NCBI GenBank assembly: GCA_033964015.1
Contig: CM066921.1
Coordinates: 27,943,355-28,007,354 of the forward strand
Source: Scolanthus callimorphus
Taxonomy: Eukaryota > Cnidaria > Anthozoa > Actiniaria > Edwardsiidae
Direction: 5' to 3'
Length of the DNA: 64,000 nucleotides
Below the pieces are notes generated by a model. That model searched no databases. It had not been told where the DNA came from and saw only the letters and a program-made list of their open reading frames with translations. Below are positions 39,801-52,228 of the stretch, piece after piece. Position 1 is the first letter of the stretch; each line of letters begins with the position of its first letter. The translations under genes were made by a program, and so were the position numbers.

Positions 39801-42797
39801 CATACTATTGTTAAGGTCTGGACCTTGATACAGACAATCATTGAGAGATACATTGTGATACCTTGCCGCACAATCAATACAGGTCTCACCTTTCCGGGTC
39901 GTTCTTCATTTAAAACAGGTGGTGTGGTAAGTGCCAGACTACACCGTCAGACCGGTCCAACTCATCAGTGGGGACTTTCTCGGCATAACCCTTGGCCAAA
40001 TAATCATCAATCTGCAACATACCTTTCCTTTAATCCAGGATCTTTGACAAATCTCTTCTTCAACTGATTCAACCTGTGTTCTGCTAATGGCTTGTTACAA
40101 GGTAGGTCAGGGGGGTACATCCTCCAAGGAAGCATAATCATCTCATAGTGCCCACCTGTCAACTTAGCAGAATGTTCCATAATGTCTAACGCCTTACGGT
40201 CTTCCTGGGACATTTGAGTCGAGATGTCAGCAGACGAGTCATTGAACTCCATGTTACAGTATTGTCTAAACTGTGTCTCTAACTCTGGACATGCGTCGAT
40301 CAAATTAGCTGTAACTCTCTTGACACCCTGGGACTGTCCAAGGGGTCCATTTATAGTCCAGCCAAACAAAGTCTTAACTGCGTAAGGTCCCTCATTCTCA
40401 CTATGTCTTATTTCTATGGGTTCAAGTACTTTAGCATGATCATTGCCAATCAACAGGCCTACATCAGCCTCCACTTGATGCAACTGAACATCCTCAAGGT
40501 GTGGCCACCCATCAATATCCTTCGGTCTGGGAATATCTTCACTTGAGATTGGTAACTTGGGTGTTGAAAATACAGAGGGGAGTGGTACAAATTCCTTCTC
40601 ATCAAGGTCGTAAACTTCTAGATCCACCACTAGTTCCTAATTGCTGTAGTAACTGCTCTGAGCAAAAGGTGGAATTGGACCCACTGTCTAGAAAGGCAAA
40701 TGTGATTACTGGGCCTGATCCATTGGCCCTGACCTTCACCACGGGAAGAGCAACTGACTCCATGCGCCCGTTGGTTTCCTTTCTCCCCACAAACCCATTG
40801 TTGACTCTACTTGTGGGGGGATCAGAGTTGTCTGTGAGCATCTTTGACAATTACTTTTCTTCCTACACTTATTTGCTCTGTGGAATGGGATCAAACAGTT
40901 ATAGCATAAGGCTTTACTGCTTGCAAACTTTCTTCTATCTTCACAACTCATCCCTTTAAACTCTTCACAGTCATCCAGCTTGTGAGAACTACTTTCACAC
41001 TTAAGACAGCTTCTCTTCACTGCATCATTACTAGACTGATCATTTGCCTGTCCAGATGTACCGGTACCCTTTGAATTCACATGGGGACTACTAGCTTGTG
41101 TATGTGACTCTCCAGAAACTTTACTGTTGGCACTTGTATCTGTTTTATCACTTGCCTGGTGAGTACTTGTAGCAAATGTCTGCCTAACATTCAGCTTCTG
41201 TACTTTATTCTTCACAGAGTACTGTGGTTTCTTATTTACATGCACATCTCTTTCTTTGGCTAGTTTGCCAAACATAGGGTGGAAGGCTATGCGTGCCTCC
41301 CTCTCGACAAAACTAACTATATCTTGAAACTTTATCTCCCTCATTTGTTCCTCAGAGATATTATCAGCTTTGATCCGCCATCTTTTCCTCAGGTCATATG
41401 GTAATTTGGCTACAATGGATTTCAAGCTATCAGGATTCTCTATTTTACTTAAGTGACCAATCTCATTTAGAGTGTTTCTGCAACTCACAAGTGAGACGGA
41501 TAATTTCTGAAGAGCCTCACTATCATCTGCTCTTATTTGATCACCCCTTGTAATCTTATCAACAAATGCAGCAGCAATCTTATAATCCTGGCCATATTTG
41601 GACTTCAACAATCTACGAGCTTCTTTGTAGCCCTCATCAGGAATCATGTCAAGACAGCTCCTCATCAGCTCTTGGACTTCTCCAGTAGTATATTGTATCA
41701 ATAATACAGTCTAGAGCTATTACTCTGAGTCTTGGCCTCTATCAAACATTCAAAGGCCCTTACAAAGTCTCTGTATTGAACAGGATCTCCTGCAAACACA
41801 GAAACTTCAGGTTCAGGGAGGGTTAAAAGCCATTGCACTTCGCTCTTGCTGTGCAGCCAATTCTTGAACACATTTCATTTGAGTTTGCTGAATATTAATC
41901 AAAGTGTCCAGGTACTGGTTATTATTGCTGGGATTGTTAGTAGGTGGAGCAGCAGGAAAATCCATTAATTTCCGGTTTGGTTTAGGAAATTCAGGGGCAA
42001 AGGGATCTAAAAGCTCTGGCTTAACAGGCTCAGCTTCGCTGCACTTTGGCTCATCGTGAATGGAATTTACTGGCTTAGATCCACTAACTAAGCTTTCAGT
42101 CTTATCATAGACTTCTTCACGGGCCAATACCTCGGCCAAATCACCTTGCAAATTAAGATATTCTTCCTCTTGCTGCAGTCGAAATTTTCTCTCTGCCTCT
42201 TCCTGTTGCAAATGAACTGTCTCTGAGCTAACTGTTGCTTCCTGCTAAGGAACTGCATTCTAGCCTGCAGACCTTTGCGCTTCGCCTCCTCTTCTTTCTG
42301 TCTAGCCTTCACTGAACTCCATGATGAACGACTAGCTCTAGAAACTCTTGATGTGCCAGCACGACTTTCACCTCCTGACCTCCAGCCAGCATTGCTTACA
42401 GAGTCCCTTGGACGTACCTCAGAGCCATCAACCCTGCTAACTATTCCAGCCATCCATCCACCCACTCGCTCTCTCTTTAACTCCATTACACAGCAACAAC
42501 ACCTCATTATAAAATCTGCCAAAACACCATTCTCTCTTTCATCACATAGCTACTATACAACTTATGAGTCTCAGAAAATTTCTCAAAAATGTTATTCATA
42601 TCAATAATAATTGACTTCACTTGTTCAACATTCTCTTCATTGTTCATCAAATCCAAAATCTGGCCTCTATATCTCGTAAGAGTCGACTTATAACCAGCTC
42701 TCTTATTCTTAAGCTCTGTAGCTTTCGCTTGATGAACATCGATTTCATTTTCTGTAGGTCTCAGTTCGTCTTGATTCTCATCACTAATATAACTCAT
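36835..42797 (-). pseudogene. BEL/Pao gag-pol, multiply frameshifted
   Basis: Gag starts at the ATG 42797, only 17 nt inside the 5' LTR. Blocks on the minus strand: coiled-coil and RS-rich gag (42800-41800), gag with DUF1759-like 'LPYDLRKRWR' (41700-41260), zinc knuckles CLKCESSSHKLDDC and CYNCLIPFHRANKC (about 41020-40860), aspartic protease FLDSGSNSTFCS (about 40690), RT with NFYVDDC (about 39500), Pao A17 region (39350-38700), RNase H-like FSDASQVGYGAV (about 39020), integrase zinc module HIVSGHSGREYV (about 37990), integrase core SDNGTN (about 37590) and a DUF5641-like end (37370-36960). About a dozen breaks occur; neighbouring open frames overlap slightly at most of them, the sign of one-base indels. 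Confidence 0.88.
36848..36939 (-). repeat. 23-bp x 4 tandem repeat at the end of pol
   Basis: 'aactctgcgctgaggcatcg' plus 'ttg' repeats with period 23 at 36848, 36871, 36894 and 36917. Because 23 is not a multiple of three, each copy is read in another frame. Confidence 0.85.
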
Positions 42798-42814
42798 GAT
42801 CGTGTTAAACTTAA

Positions 42815-43137
42815 TGTACCCGCCGATCAATCAATAAAACATATCACTGACAAATAGACCCTGTTTAATACTCGCTCGGTCTCACTCTCTGTTACAGGAT
42901 TATGGCTGGAAAACTGTAGCGATGAATGAGCGTTGTAGTGCGGTTTAAACACGATGGGTTCTTCAGGGCTAACATTACATCCATAAATCCAAGAACTTAA
43001 ATGGCAGCCAACCCCAAAACACGCTGGCTGCCATGTTTCTTTCTCCACGTGTCTTTTTTGCTGGGTTCTCTTGACCGCGCGGCCACAGGTATCCCAAAAC
43101 AAACAAAAACCAAAAAATAGAAATAATTGCACTAACA
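42815..43137 (-). repeat. 5' LTR of the BEL/Pao element
   Basis: 323 bp, nearly identical to the 3' LTR. The inner side is followed on the minus strand by TTAAGTTTAACACGATC and the gag ATG. No standard TGG-type primer binding site is seen at the junction. Confidence 0.92.
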
Positions 43138-43142
43138 TAACC

Positions 43143-43618
43143 AGTTTTGACGAATCCCGTATCCTTGTATTTCCCGCGTAGGTGATACAATAAAGTTCGA
43201 ATATTATAAGCTAAAAGATCAGAAATAAAGTGTTCATATAGCCGTATAACTTATCGCTCAGAAATTATTTGTTTCAACCGAAAAACCTTATTAAATCTTC
43301 CCCGGTTTCATCTGTACAGTCAATAAACATTGACGAATCCTATTATATCTCTTTTTTGTGTAAATTGAGGACGAGATATCATAGGATTCAAGTCTATTCA
43401 AAGCGTTCAGTCGGTAGATTCCGCCGAAAATAGCGCTCAAAAAGGCTTAGTGGAATCTAGCCTCCTGAAGCTTTGAATAATCCTATAAATATGACGCCCG
43501 GCCACCAGAACATGTATGGACGCCCCTTGTATGAATAGTGAACAACCAACGGCATAACTACGACGCTCTCTTTCCTATCAATCCCCCTCCGCCTACCCCC
43601 CTTCCCCTCCCCCTGGAC

Positions 43619-43650
<32 letters not shown>

Positions 43651-43839
43651 TGGACTAAAAGAGAAACCAACTGCTCATAATTCCAAACATATCTGTGATG
43701 TTTGCTTTCTCTGTCACAACAAAATGTACAGCGATATAAAGACGATGTCTTTCCAATTTTACTCAAACTTCATCAAAGTCAAGCTCAACTCATAACTCGA
43801 TGATTAGTCTATCTCATAGAGCATCTGGCATCACTTGGC
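43143..43839. other. Protease 2 downstream region
   Basis: No gene. Poly-C run of about 30 at 43621-43650. From 43651 the text ('ctggactaaaagagaaacc...gctcaactcataactcga') matches the 3' flanks of proteases 1 and 3 and is the probable 3' UTR and flank of protease 2. Confidence 0.55.
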
Positions 43840-46800
43840 TTATAGCGCCATTTTTCCTTTTATCCAATCGATGAAGTGCTTGACCTTGGCATACACTCCG
43901 GGGTAACCTTGCTTAGCGCATTCCTTGCCCCAGCTCGTCGCTCCGTGGACGAACCTAAGAACAAACGGACATACATTGTGAGTGTGTTTCTCCGGATTTG
44001 GGATACATTCTTTACTGACATTCAAAATGGGTTACGAATCCTGTGAGTCATTGCTCTGATTGGCTAATAGACCGCAAAGGCTCTCGGTTAATGATGGCCC
44101 TTGCTCGCCCTCTTAAAAATCTGAGATCATTTTTTTTGTGAAACCCACCTCAAAGAGAGTTCTGTGTAGGGAAAGTGTTTAGTTCGGGCGCGAGAATTCT
44201 CGGGTGTCCGTGAAAAACGGGCTCCCGGCTGGATCGGACCTGACACCTTAAGGGGTGGACTATTAGAAGTTGGGGGAGGGGTGTGACAATTAAAAGAAAA
44301 ATCGGATCGAGCAAGGTCAATCCTTAAATTGTTTTGCAGAGATCCAAGCTAGTAAAAAACATGATACAAATTCCGAAAACAATATGCACAACCTGATTCC
44401 CGAAAAAAATAATCATCATACGGAAAAATACCCCCCCCCCCCTTTCCCCTAATTTGTAAAGTGTAAATGTAAATGTTTGAGACCGACTCCCCAGAATTGC
44501 AGCTCGTAAGCTGAATTGCGCTGGGTAAAAGAGATCATGGTAATTGATCGATAATCAATTACCGATAATCCTTACCATTTTCCGTCCTGTTGGCAAACAA
44601 GGGGTCCCCCTGAGTCACCCTGACACGTGTCAATACCCTCCCCTGCTGCGCAGAACATGGTTTCGTCAATTGGATTATAATTCGAGTAATTTGTCGCACA
44701 CTTTGCTTGGTTAACGATCGGGACTTGCGCCACTTGCAGAATGCTTGGGGAGTATCCGTTTGACTTCAAAGTCCCCCATCCAGTAATGGTGCAAGTTGTA
44801 CCATCATCAGGAAAGGGGACGTTCTTCGGAAGACAGGCAGGTCGAGCAGCACTGTCAAAACAATAAAATATATATATCAATTAAAACGTTTAACAAATGT
44901 CCTCTCTTTTTCCTTATATCAAGATAGTTCCCGTTGAAATGTGTCGTTTTCTAAAATTTCCTTATATGGAAGTTTCTGCTTACCATATTTGGAAGTCCAG
45001 AAGTTTTCCTAGCTTATTTCTTGCCCTATATATTGTCAAAAAGTTCGCCAAAACTTGAAGTTTTTTGGAGAGAATCGCTGTTCTTGTAGGCCGCCATCTT
45101 TGTTTTGGCCCCAGGAGCCCGGAAATTGAAACACAGGTAGCCCGCGTCACGCACGGGTTGGCATTGACAAATACGACACATTTATATTGATGGTATGTCC
45201 TCTTACATACCACGGACTGACGTAATAAACTGATCAAAATGTTGTGGACTCACGAGGCGCAGCCGAGAGCGTGGTCGAGAGCCAAATATTAGAAATCGAG
45301 AAACGCGCGCGTTGTGGTAATAATGTAACTGTGTTTTCTTGATATTAGCTATTTGCCATATAACTTGAAAACGACAACGATGCGTTAACTTAACCAAAGT
45401 AATAAAAAAACTGGTGTATTATGTAATACCTACTGGTGTATTATGTTAATACCTATTGTCCTACCTGTCAAGATTGGCATCCCAGGAGAGCTTGATCACA
45501 GCGATGTCGTGTGTCATGCTGCTCCCATTATAGTTTTCGTGCATAAAGATCGATTCTACGTTAATGTTTTGCTCGTACGATTCGTCTACAATGCTCTGAT
45601 CATGTTCCCCAAGCCTTAGTTAAATAAGAAAAACAATTCAGGTAAACATATTTTAGTGTTATTAAAATGGTGTTATAAGCCCCTGGTTCTTCAAGTCATT
45701 TCAGGAATATAGCATCAAAGAATGGCGTTTTAGATATCATAAAGAATTTGATGACATCATTGATGACGTCATATTATCTAAACATAGTTAGTAGAGGCCG
45801 ACTCTACCAAACTATGTTCGTCTGATGTACCAGTCAAGAGGCAGCCAGACATGGTAGTTGAAGGGGATTGATTCGAGGGTCATATCTTAAAAACGGTAAT
45901 AAGTTAATTACCACCCTCCTTAACTAGAGTATATGCAGCCATTTTTCCGCCCAAGGAGAAATGGGGTTTAGGCGAGGTCGTGACGCCGATCATTAGCTAG
46001 GTGTTGAAGATGTCGGCGCCAAGTGGATTAAAGATGTCTGCTCCCTTGGAGCGATGACAGGGGAGTAGTGACGTGTCACGTTGCAACGAGTGTTAATGTT
46101 GTGGTTAACTCTAGACCCATTTTGAACACATCGGCACAGTCCCCTTCCCAAGGGAGAGTAGACCCTTAGAGTATACAATTCACCAAACTGATATCCCTTA
46201 GGGGTGTCCGAAGAAACTGCTTTTAGGGCGTCGCCAAAGATGACCTAGAAATTCTCGAAAATTCAGCGACAACACAGAATAAATGGTAATTTCAAGGACC
46301 GCAATAATATTAGGATTTTCCGCATCCAATTTGCTATCTCTTAGGGGTAAAATTCACTGTTCATGACCATACCCAATTTTCCATCCCTTAGGGTACGAGC
46401 ACTCACTCATCATTCGTTCGTTTGCGGCTCTTCGCAACTCGTGACGAAAAATCGTCCACACTCACCAACCATGAAGTAACCTATATTTACCTGATGGTAA
46501 TGTCATTCGCAGAATCGTATTCCACGCAATGAGAGGCAGTGAGAACGTGACGTTTAGATATCAAAGTTCCGCCACAGACGATAGAACCAGCACTATTTAA
46601 CATAGCAGCTTGCCAAGGATAGTTGTGCTGCTTGGCGTCTTGACCACCAACGATTCTGGAACTGACCACTTGCCCACAGTCATCTGTACCTAGATTAGTT
46701 TCAAGAATATTGAAAAAAAAATACAGTCCATCTTTCCAAAACGCACTTCTTGCTGCCGATGAGTTAAAAGGTTCTTTATCAATCGGGAGTCTTTGCGCTC

Positions 46801-49016
46801 CGCTTCCTTTCGTTTTCTAGTTGATCAATTGTTTTTCGGCTGCTCTGATTGGCTAATAGACCGCAGGGGCTCTCGGTTGAAGATGGCCCTTTTTAAAAGG
46901 TGATTCACTTGAAATTCACAATGCGCCCAACTGCGTGGCTCGAACGCAAAGTTGCAAGGCAAACTCAGGGTCATAAGTTTTGCCCCTTTTACTCTATTTT
47001 CACAATTCTTTTTACATGCAATGTACCTTTTTTATTGATGTCTAAACAAGTAAATAAATACCGATTTTCTTAAAATTAATTAAGGAGGCACAATCTCTAT
47101 TTCTTTGAGCCACTAACGTATTCCGGCGACCGGCCCTCCAAGAAAAACAAATTGCGGGTATATTGCCTCAAATTTTAGGCAATGAACGTCCCTCCAACTA
47201 GTTTCAAATCAAGCCAAGTTTCAGAAAATTCGCCGGAACAGAAACGCGGCAACGAAATCGCGCCAGTTCAACAAATGTTTTTTTGGTTGGAGATTAGTAA
47301 TGTTGTTACGGCGTTTGGTTGACGTTGGTCTGGGACATATTGACCGCAGAACCTTTATTATTATATAAACACCAATGAAATACCGGGTGATCTCCCGCGC
47401 GAAAACTTGATATCTTCACACGTGAAAATAACATGATATTTTCACATGTGAAGATATCACACTTGCCTTTGCTCAATGCTCGATTTTAAGCTTAACTCAA
47501 ATAAAATTTGAATTTGGTATTTCATTGATGTTTATATAATAAACAGAACATTACATGACCGCTTGGAGATACGAATTTCATCTTCTCGTGTTAAAAATTT
47601 ATCTCACTCGTTCGCTGCGCTCACTCGTGAGATACATTTTCAACATTCGAAGATAAAATTCGTATCTCCGCGCGGCCATGTAATATCCTCTATTTATGTT
47701 TTGCACGATTTTCATGATTCTGCGAACTCTTCACCGACCAACAAACCGCGGTTTGGCTTCCGTCAATCAAACAGATAAAATAACCGGATTTTGCACCTAT
47801 AAAGTACCTGCCTGCCTTACCTTAACTATCTTTTTTTATAACCAAATGTTAACTGCAAAGTACAAATAAAGATTGTTGTTGTTGTTGTTGTTGTTAACTA
47901 TGTGTGATTTCACGGAGGTTTTGTTGGATCTTGTGAACTGATAGGGGCTAGAAGGCTAAGCTTCACAACACAATTTTTCACATGCGTGGACTTAAAAGGT
48001 TTGATTGACGGAAGCCAAAACGCAGTTTAGCGTTCGGAAATGTCAATTGGGAGTTCGCAGAGTTATGAAAATCGCAGTAAATGGAAGAGCACACCAAGTC
48101 TAAAGTATTTGATCGCATTCCTGACGCGAAAGATCGTTTGCCTCCGACAATGGACTCATTAGAGCTCCTAACCCAGACTAAAAGACAGCAAGTCGGAAAA
48201 GAAATTGTAAACTGGCCTCTGATACTTTCAAGTGACATTCATCGCCGAATATGCAACGCCATTCCTGCATTCTGATTGGCTGTATCGAGCTGTAGTTTCA
48301 GTGGCGCGGTATAAGTATAGAAAATCATACGACTTCGAGTTCAATTTGGAATTTATTTGCACGAGTGGGTTTGTTCAAAAAGTATCAAAATTGCACGAGC
48401 CGCCGGCGAGTGCAATTTGAGCTTTTTGAAAAACCCACGAGTGTAAATAAATTCCAAATTGAACGAGAAAAGTCGTATGATTTCCTTTTAATAATACACA
48501 TGAAAAAATTTCTAAGGAGTCATTCACAAATCTGCTTACAAACTGAACAAGCCGCACGCATTTTTCCTTGATTGAAATCTGGACCAAAACCTGACAGAAT
48601 TTGAGCATGAACAAAAACCAAAGTTTCCATAATATAGCTCTATGTTATCAAAATATTTTAGCATTTCAAAAGAAAATTTGCATTTTGTTAACCATTTTTG
48701 CACTTTGTTACCTTTTTTCGGCACTACCTAAAAACTGCACTGCTCTCAGCCAATCAGAATCCAGAGATTTTTTCATGTGTATTATTAAGAATGATATTGA
48801 TGCTATAAGTTAATTACCTGTAGACCCTGGACATGTCGAAGCATCTGCAGCACTATAGCTAACACGGCAGCATATCTGATCTCAGTTTATGTTAAAATCA
48901 CGTCACAGTTACCACATTTTACATTGTTCCATTTTACCTTGAGTCGGAGACACTGGACATGACGAAGCATGTTGAGCACTAGCGACCACTGCAAGTAAGA
49001 GGAGGACCTTGTACAT
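43840..49016 (-). CDS. Secreted trypsin-like serine protease 2 (S1A)
   Basis: Six exons with matching phases: 49016-48938, 48844-48818, 46683-46491, 45614-45465, 44851-44576, 43954-43840; 279 residues. It is a close paralogue of protease 1, with the same signal-peptide start ([10 protein letters not shown]) and two catalytic exons of identical length (276 and 115 nt). Extra feature: a 27-nt mini-exon (DASTCPGST), an apparent copy of the end of exon 1 (ASSCPVSPT). Activation site SSR|IVGG. Catalytic motifs [24 protein letters not shown]. The residue six before the Ser is Asp (GIDTCQGDS), which predicts trypsin specificity. SWGKEC differs from the SWGYGC of its paralogues, a change beside the S1 pocket that could alter inhibitor or substrate choice. 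The frame is intact. Confidence 0.92.
47549..47694. repeat. Fold-back element in protease 2 intron
   Basis: 'attacatgaccgc..ggagatacgaattt' faces 'aaattcgtatctccgcgcggccatgtaat'. The centre is 'cactcgttcgctgcgctcac'. A diverged single arm survives at 54075-54115. Confidence 0.7.
47780..47896 (+). repeat. Non-LTR retroposon tail with (gtt)n
   Basis: 'acaaataaagattgttgttg' followed by more gtt units: an AATAAA-type sequence followed by a trinucleotide tail, as at the 3' end of many LINE/SINE families. The body is too diverged to classify. Confidence 0.4.
48321..48484. repeat. Fold-back element with GTCGTATGA termini
   Basis: 'aaatcatacgacttcgagtt' and 'caatttggaatttattt' face 'aaataaattccaaattgaac' and 'agtcgtatgattt'. 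The centre is 'gcacgagccgccggcgagtgc'. The paralogous hairpin at 59505-59665 has the same ends. Confidence 0.75.
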
Positions 49017-49121
49017 GTTTCCACTTGAAGTTCCTGACGAATTGTGCTTGTCAACTCTCCTAACGCTGGCTAAGTAGCTTAGGTTTAATACAAACTAAGC
49101 CTTCGCGTGTTTGATAACTCC

Positions 49122-49140
49122 GCTTTTAATAAAAAAGCCA
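49122..49140 (-). promoter_or_regulatory. TATA-like core promoter of protease 2
   Basis: The minus strand reads GGCTTTTTTATTAAAAGCGG, 106-124 nt before the ATG, the same sequence and spacing as in protease 1. Confidence 0.55.
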
Positions 49141-49249
49141 AACTTAACAAATATCGTAAGGATGGCCATTCATTGAATATTTTCTTTAATGTTTCACCTG
49201 TTAGTCTCGCGCATGCGTTGTCTTTTTCGGATGAGCGAACCTCTGTTAT

Positions 49250-51370
49250 GTTTGACTAATCTTCTGCTTTTACTTTTCAGTTACAACTTTTGAAAGATCG
49301 TTAGCTGAGTGTATAACCGGGCGATCCGTTTTAATGGTTGATGAACCTTTTTAACGATTTTGTCAAATATTTGAGAACGTTAAAATATCTTACGGCCATT
49401 GTAGATTATTCCCACGGACAAATTTCTTCAGCTAGTTTATTAAATTTTGCAGAAACATTACTTCAGCTGAAATATGTTGTTTGATATGGGATTCCGACAA
49501 TCAAGTAAAGCGATTTTATGAATACTCATGAATTGGCTTTGTAGTTTTTTTCTCTCGAAGTATTCCTTTCTATTAAAAGAGAAACGAGGAAAATGTTGTT
49601 TCTGCGAACGCAATAATAAATAGCATAATTAAAGTATATAATTGAATCCACTGCTACGCGCGCGGTCGCGCCAGGCTGGTTTTTCGGGCGATTTAGAATC
49701 AACTCTGAGTGGCAGCAAAGAGCCCGACGTCAGCCCGTAGGAGGGGAGGCTTGAAGGGTTCGAATGAACCCCCTGGAATGAACCCCCCTGGAGCCGTTCC
49801 GACTCGTTCTGGCAAAGAAGGCTTTTGTTATTCAAAAGAGTGATTTGTTCTTGTCCCATTTATGTTGCGTGCGTAACATCGTGAAAACTGCCAATTCATC
49901 GTGTATTACCTCTGTTTAAGGTGCTCGACTCTTCTGAGGTGGATTTACAAAAATAAATTCTGAAAATCTCAGGAATTCTGGACTACAGGCAAGTTGGGAG
50001 CGATTGTAATTTTGTTAGAACAAGTGCTCAGATAGACTGGGCTGATCCAGGATATCTACTAGTGTTTCTTGCTAGTGTGTTTTTCCGTGACTAATGTTAC
50101 CGATATTGCGTTACTTGTTAGGCAAGTAAAGGTACCCAGTCGTTACTTGTCATTCTTTCTAGTGTGTTTTCTTGCGTTACTGGACTGTTACTGGCAATGC
50201 GTTACTTGACCTTGGCAGGTGCGAAAATAATTATTGTCAAGGCACAGTCCATCGCGCGACCCAGCTAATCAGTCTGACTGCATGGAATTGTACGCACCTT
50301 TTTCAGCGGAAAGTTCAACTGCCTGGTAGATCCTTCATATATGGTACAGTAGTGTCCTCCGTATAAATACCTCCCATGTCTGGACACTGTAGTGTCCATT
50401 ATATGACGAATCTAAGTACTGTCTGTTGTAAGGGATTGTTGTAATTTTTTTCGCTTCCAGTTTTTGCTGCTCGAATTCTTTTCCCTAAAGTGACTGTGCT
50501 CGATATTTTTTTCCTGAAATTTCTTTTTTTGGTTCGAGGACATCACTTAAATTATTTCGCCCTCAAAACGGCAATTGATCAATTCAACAGTTCCGGTTTG
50601 AACGAGGGCTGACAACTGAGAACTTTGCTTTGAACGTTTCTCTATGCGCGCGAAGCGCACCGCGATTTTGAAAATCTACGAGGTTAATGATATTCTTATT
50701 TTTGTAATAATAATAATACTTTTGCACATATCAGTTGAAAAGCAAGTAAACCTTTACTTATCGTTTTCTGAATTTATTCTAAAAAGGATATCTAAGCGTT
50801 TATTGTTGCAGTTGGCGAGCGCGCAGCGCGAGCCGACAAAATAATCTCTATATTTACAAAGATATCAGGTTCCTTAAAAACGGGAAACAGGAGAGTTTTT
50901 TTTTCGCCACCAGCTTTGCTTGCGCATTTTTTGTAGGTCAGGGGTTTGCTCTAATTTTTGGGGGGGGAATCATCCCCCCCCCCCCATCAAGTATCAAATG
51001 GTCCATCCCTAACCCGCTGGCCGGCGGCATAGGAGCTTAAGTAACAATACTATGAAGACCGAAATTATCGTGTTAACTCAGTAAAACATTTCTAGCATCA
51101 TTTGGCATCAGCAAAGTATGGCTATATGTCCTAAAAACAAGTGCCCATGACTCTGTTTTGGTATTCCTACTTGCGCCATAGCGCATCGCGGGATAAAGCA
51201 GACCGTTCTCCAACTTTTTCTAAAATAGTGTACAAGTCAAATAGGTGTATCCTTATTTTCTATCACGACAACTTGCTGGGTGAGTTAAACTCTGATGGCG
51301 ATCCTACCCACTCCGGAGTCTTTACAAAAAATACAGAGCGTTTAAAGAAAGCCCTGACTAAACTAGGACA
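49250..51370. other. Spacer between proteases 2 and 3
   Basis: No supported gene. It holds 'gaacccccctgga' repeats near 49770-49790, a 'cactgtagtgtccattatat' segment near 50385 and a G-run followed by a C-run (50961-50986). Open frames at 50172, 50644 and 51141 are short and have no splice or homology support. Confidence 0.45.
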
Positions 51371-51608
51371 CATGTAGTGTGCAACATTGATACATGTTTC
51401 CTTCATGTTTCCTTGTTTAGCCACGCTGGAATCATTGTCGCGCGCAACATATTTTGTAGCCGGGACAGACAGAAATGTTTCTTCGCAAGCCAAGCAACAT
51501 TTTATGTGTCCTGGACACGCAGCGATGTTTCCTAGTTTAGCCACTCGGGAAAACATGCAGGACAAAAATGTAATGCTGCGCGCCATCCACATGTGTCCTA
51601 ATTGAGCC
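51371..51608. repeat. Repeat shared with the protease 1 downstream flank
   Basis: 'acacatgtagtgtgcaacat' at the left mirrors 'cgccatccacatgtgtccta' at the right. The right part 'aaacatgcaggacaaaaatg' is also present at 25773. MITE-like; the ends are only partly symmetrical. Confidence 0.4.
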
Positions 51609-51839
51609 CTACCTTTGAGCCATATTCATTGCTTTCTAACTTTATTGGTTTTTAAACACTACTGATACAAGCATGAAGGGTTATCAACATACTGGCATAT
51701 TGGAATCTACAATAATCACGGTCATTAACGGCCGAAAAGAAATCGGGATTGGCTATTTATCGAGTTATGAGTTGAGTTTGAGTTGTGTTTGAATAAAGTT
51801 TTTTTTATAGGCGTATTTTCCAGTATCGGAATCCCTTTT

Positions 51840-51982
51840 TAAATTTCCCTCAATGACTCTGTATTTGAAAATTCAAAGTCATTTTTCGGCATGTTCCCGT
51901 TTGGAATTTTGGTATGATAGACACACTAGGAAGAAAAAGCTTTTGTTGCAATTGCTTTAATGTTAGGTTCTATTTTTCGCTA
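51840..51982. repeat. Relic of the TAGTCC family, 3' of protease 3
   Basis: 'ttttcggcatgttcccg', 'gttgcaatt' and the end 'tttactggacta' resemble the right end of elements A and B. The homologous relic is at 26360-26515. Confidence 0.5.
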
Positions 51983-52228
51983 GATTTACTGGACTAAAAG
52001 AGAAACAAGTTGCTCATATTCCAAAGATGTTTGTGAATTTTTCTTTCTCTATCGTAAGAAATGTATAATGTTTATTATTTTTTTTGCAGCTTAGAGCTGA
52101 ATTACAAGTATGGTCAGTAGTTAATATGCACACGTCTTTTCAAATTTAATTTAATGTCCATCTGTTTTAACTCAAACTCTTCAACTCAACTCATAACTCG
52201 ATGATTAGTCTATCTCACAGAACTTGGC

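Larger units (their letters stand above)
36411..43137 (-). mobile_element. BEL/Pao LTR retrotransposon, full length
   Basis: 6.7 kb on the minus strand between proteases 1 and 2. LTRs of 323-324 bp begin TGTTAG and end GTACA on that strand. The target duplication is 'taacc' (36406-36410, 43138-43142). A polypurine tract AAAGGGGTGGGGA lies directly before the 3' LTR. Domains occur in the Pao order: DUF1759-type gag, CCHC zinc knuckles, aspartic protease, RT, A17 region, RNase H-like, integrase, DUF5641-type tail. By eye the LTRs differ by about four substitutions and three one-base indels, so insertion was recent. Confidence 0.93.
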
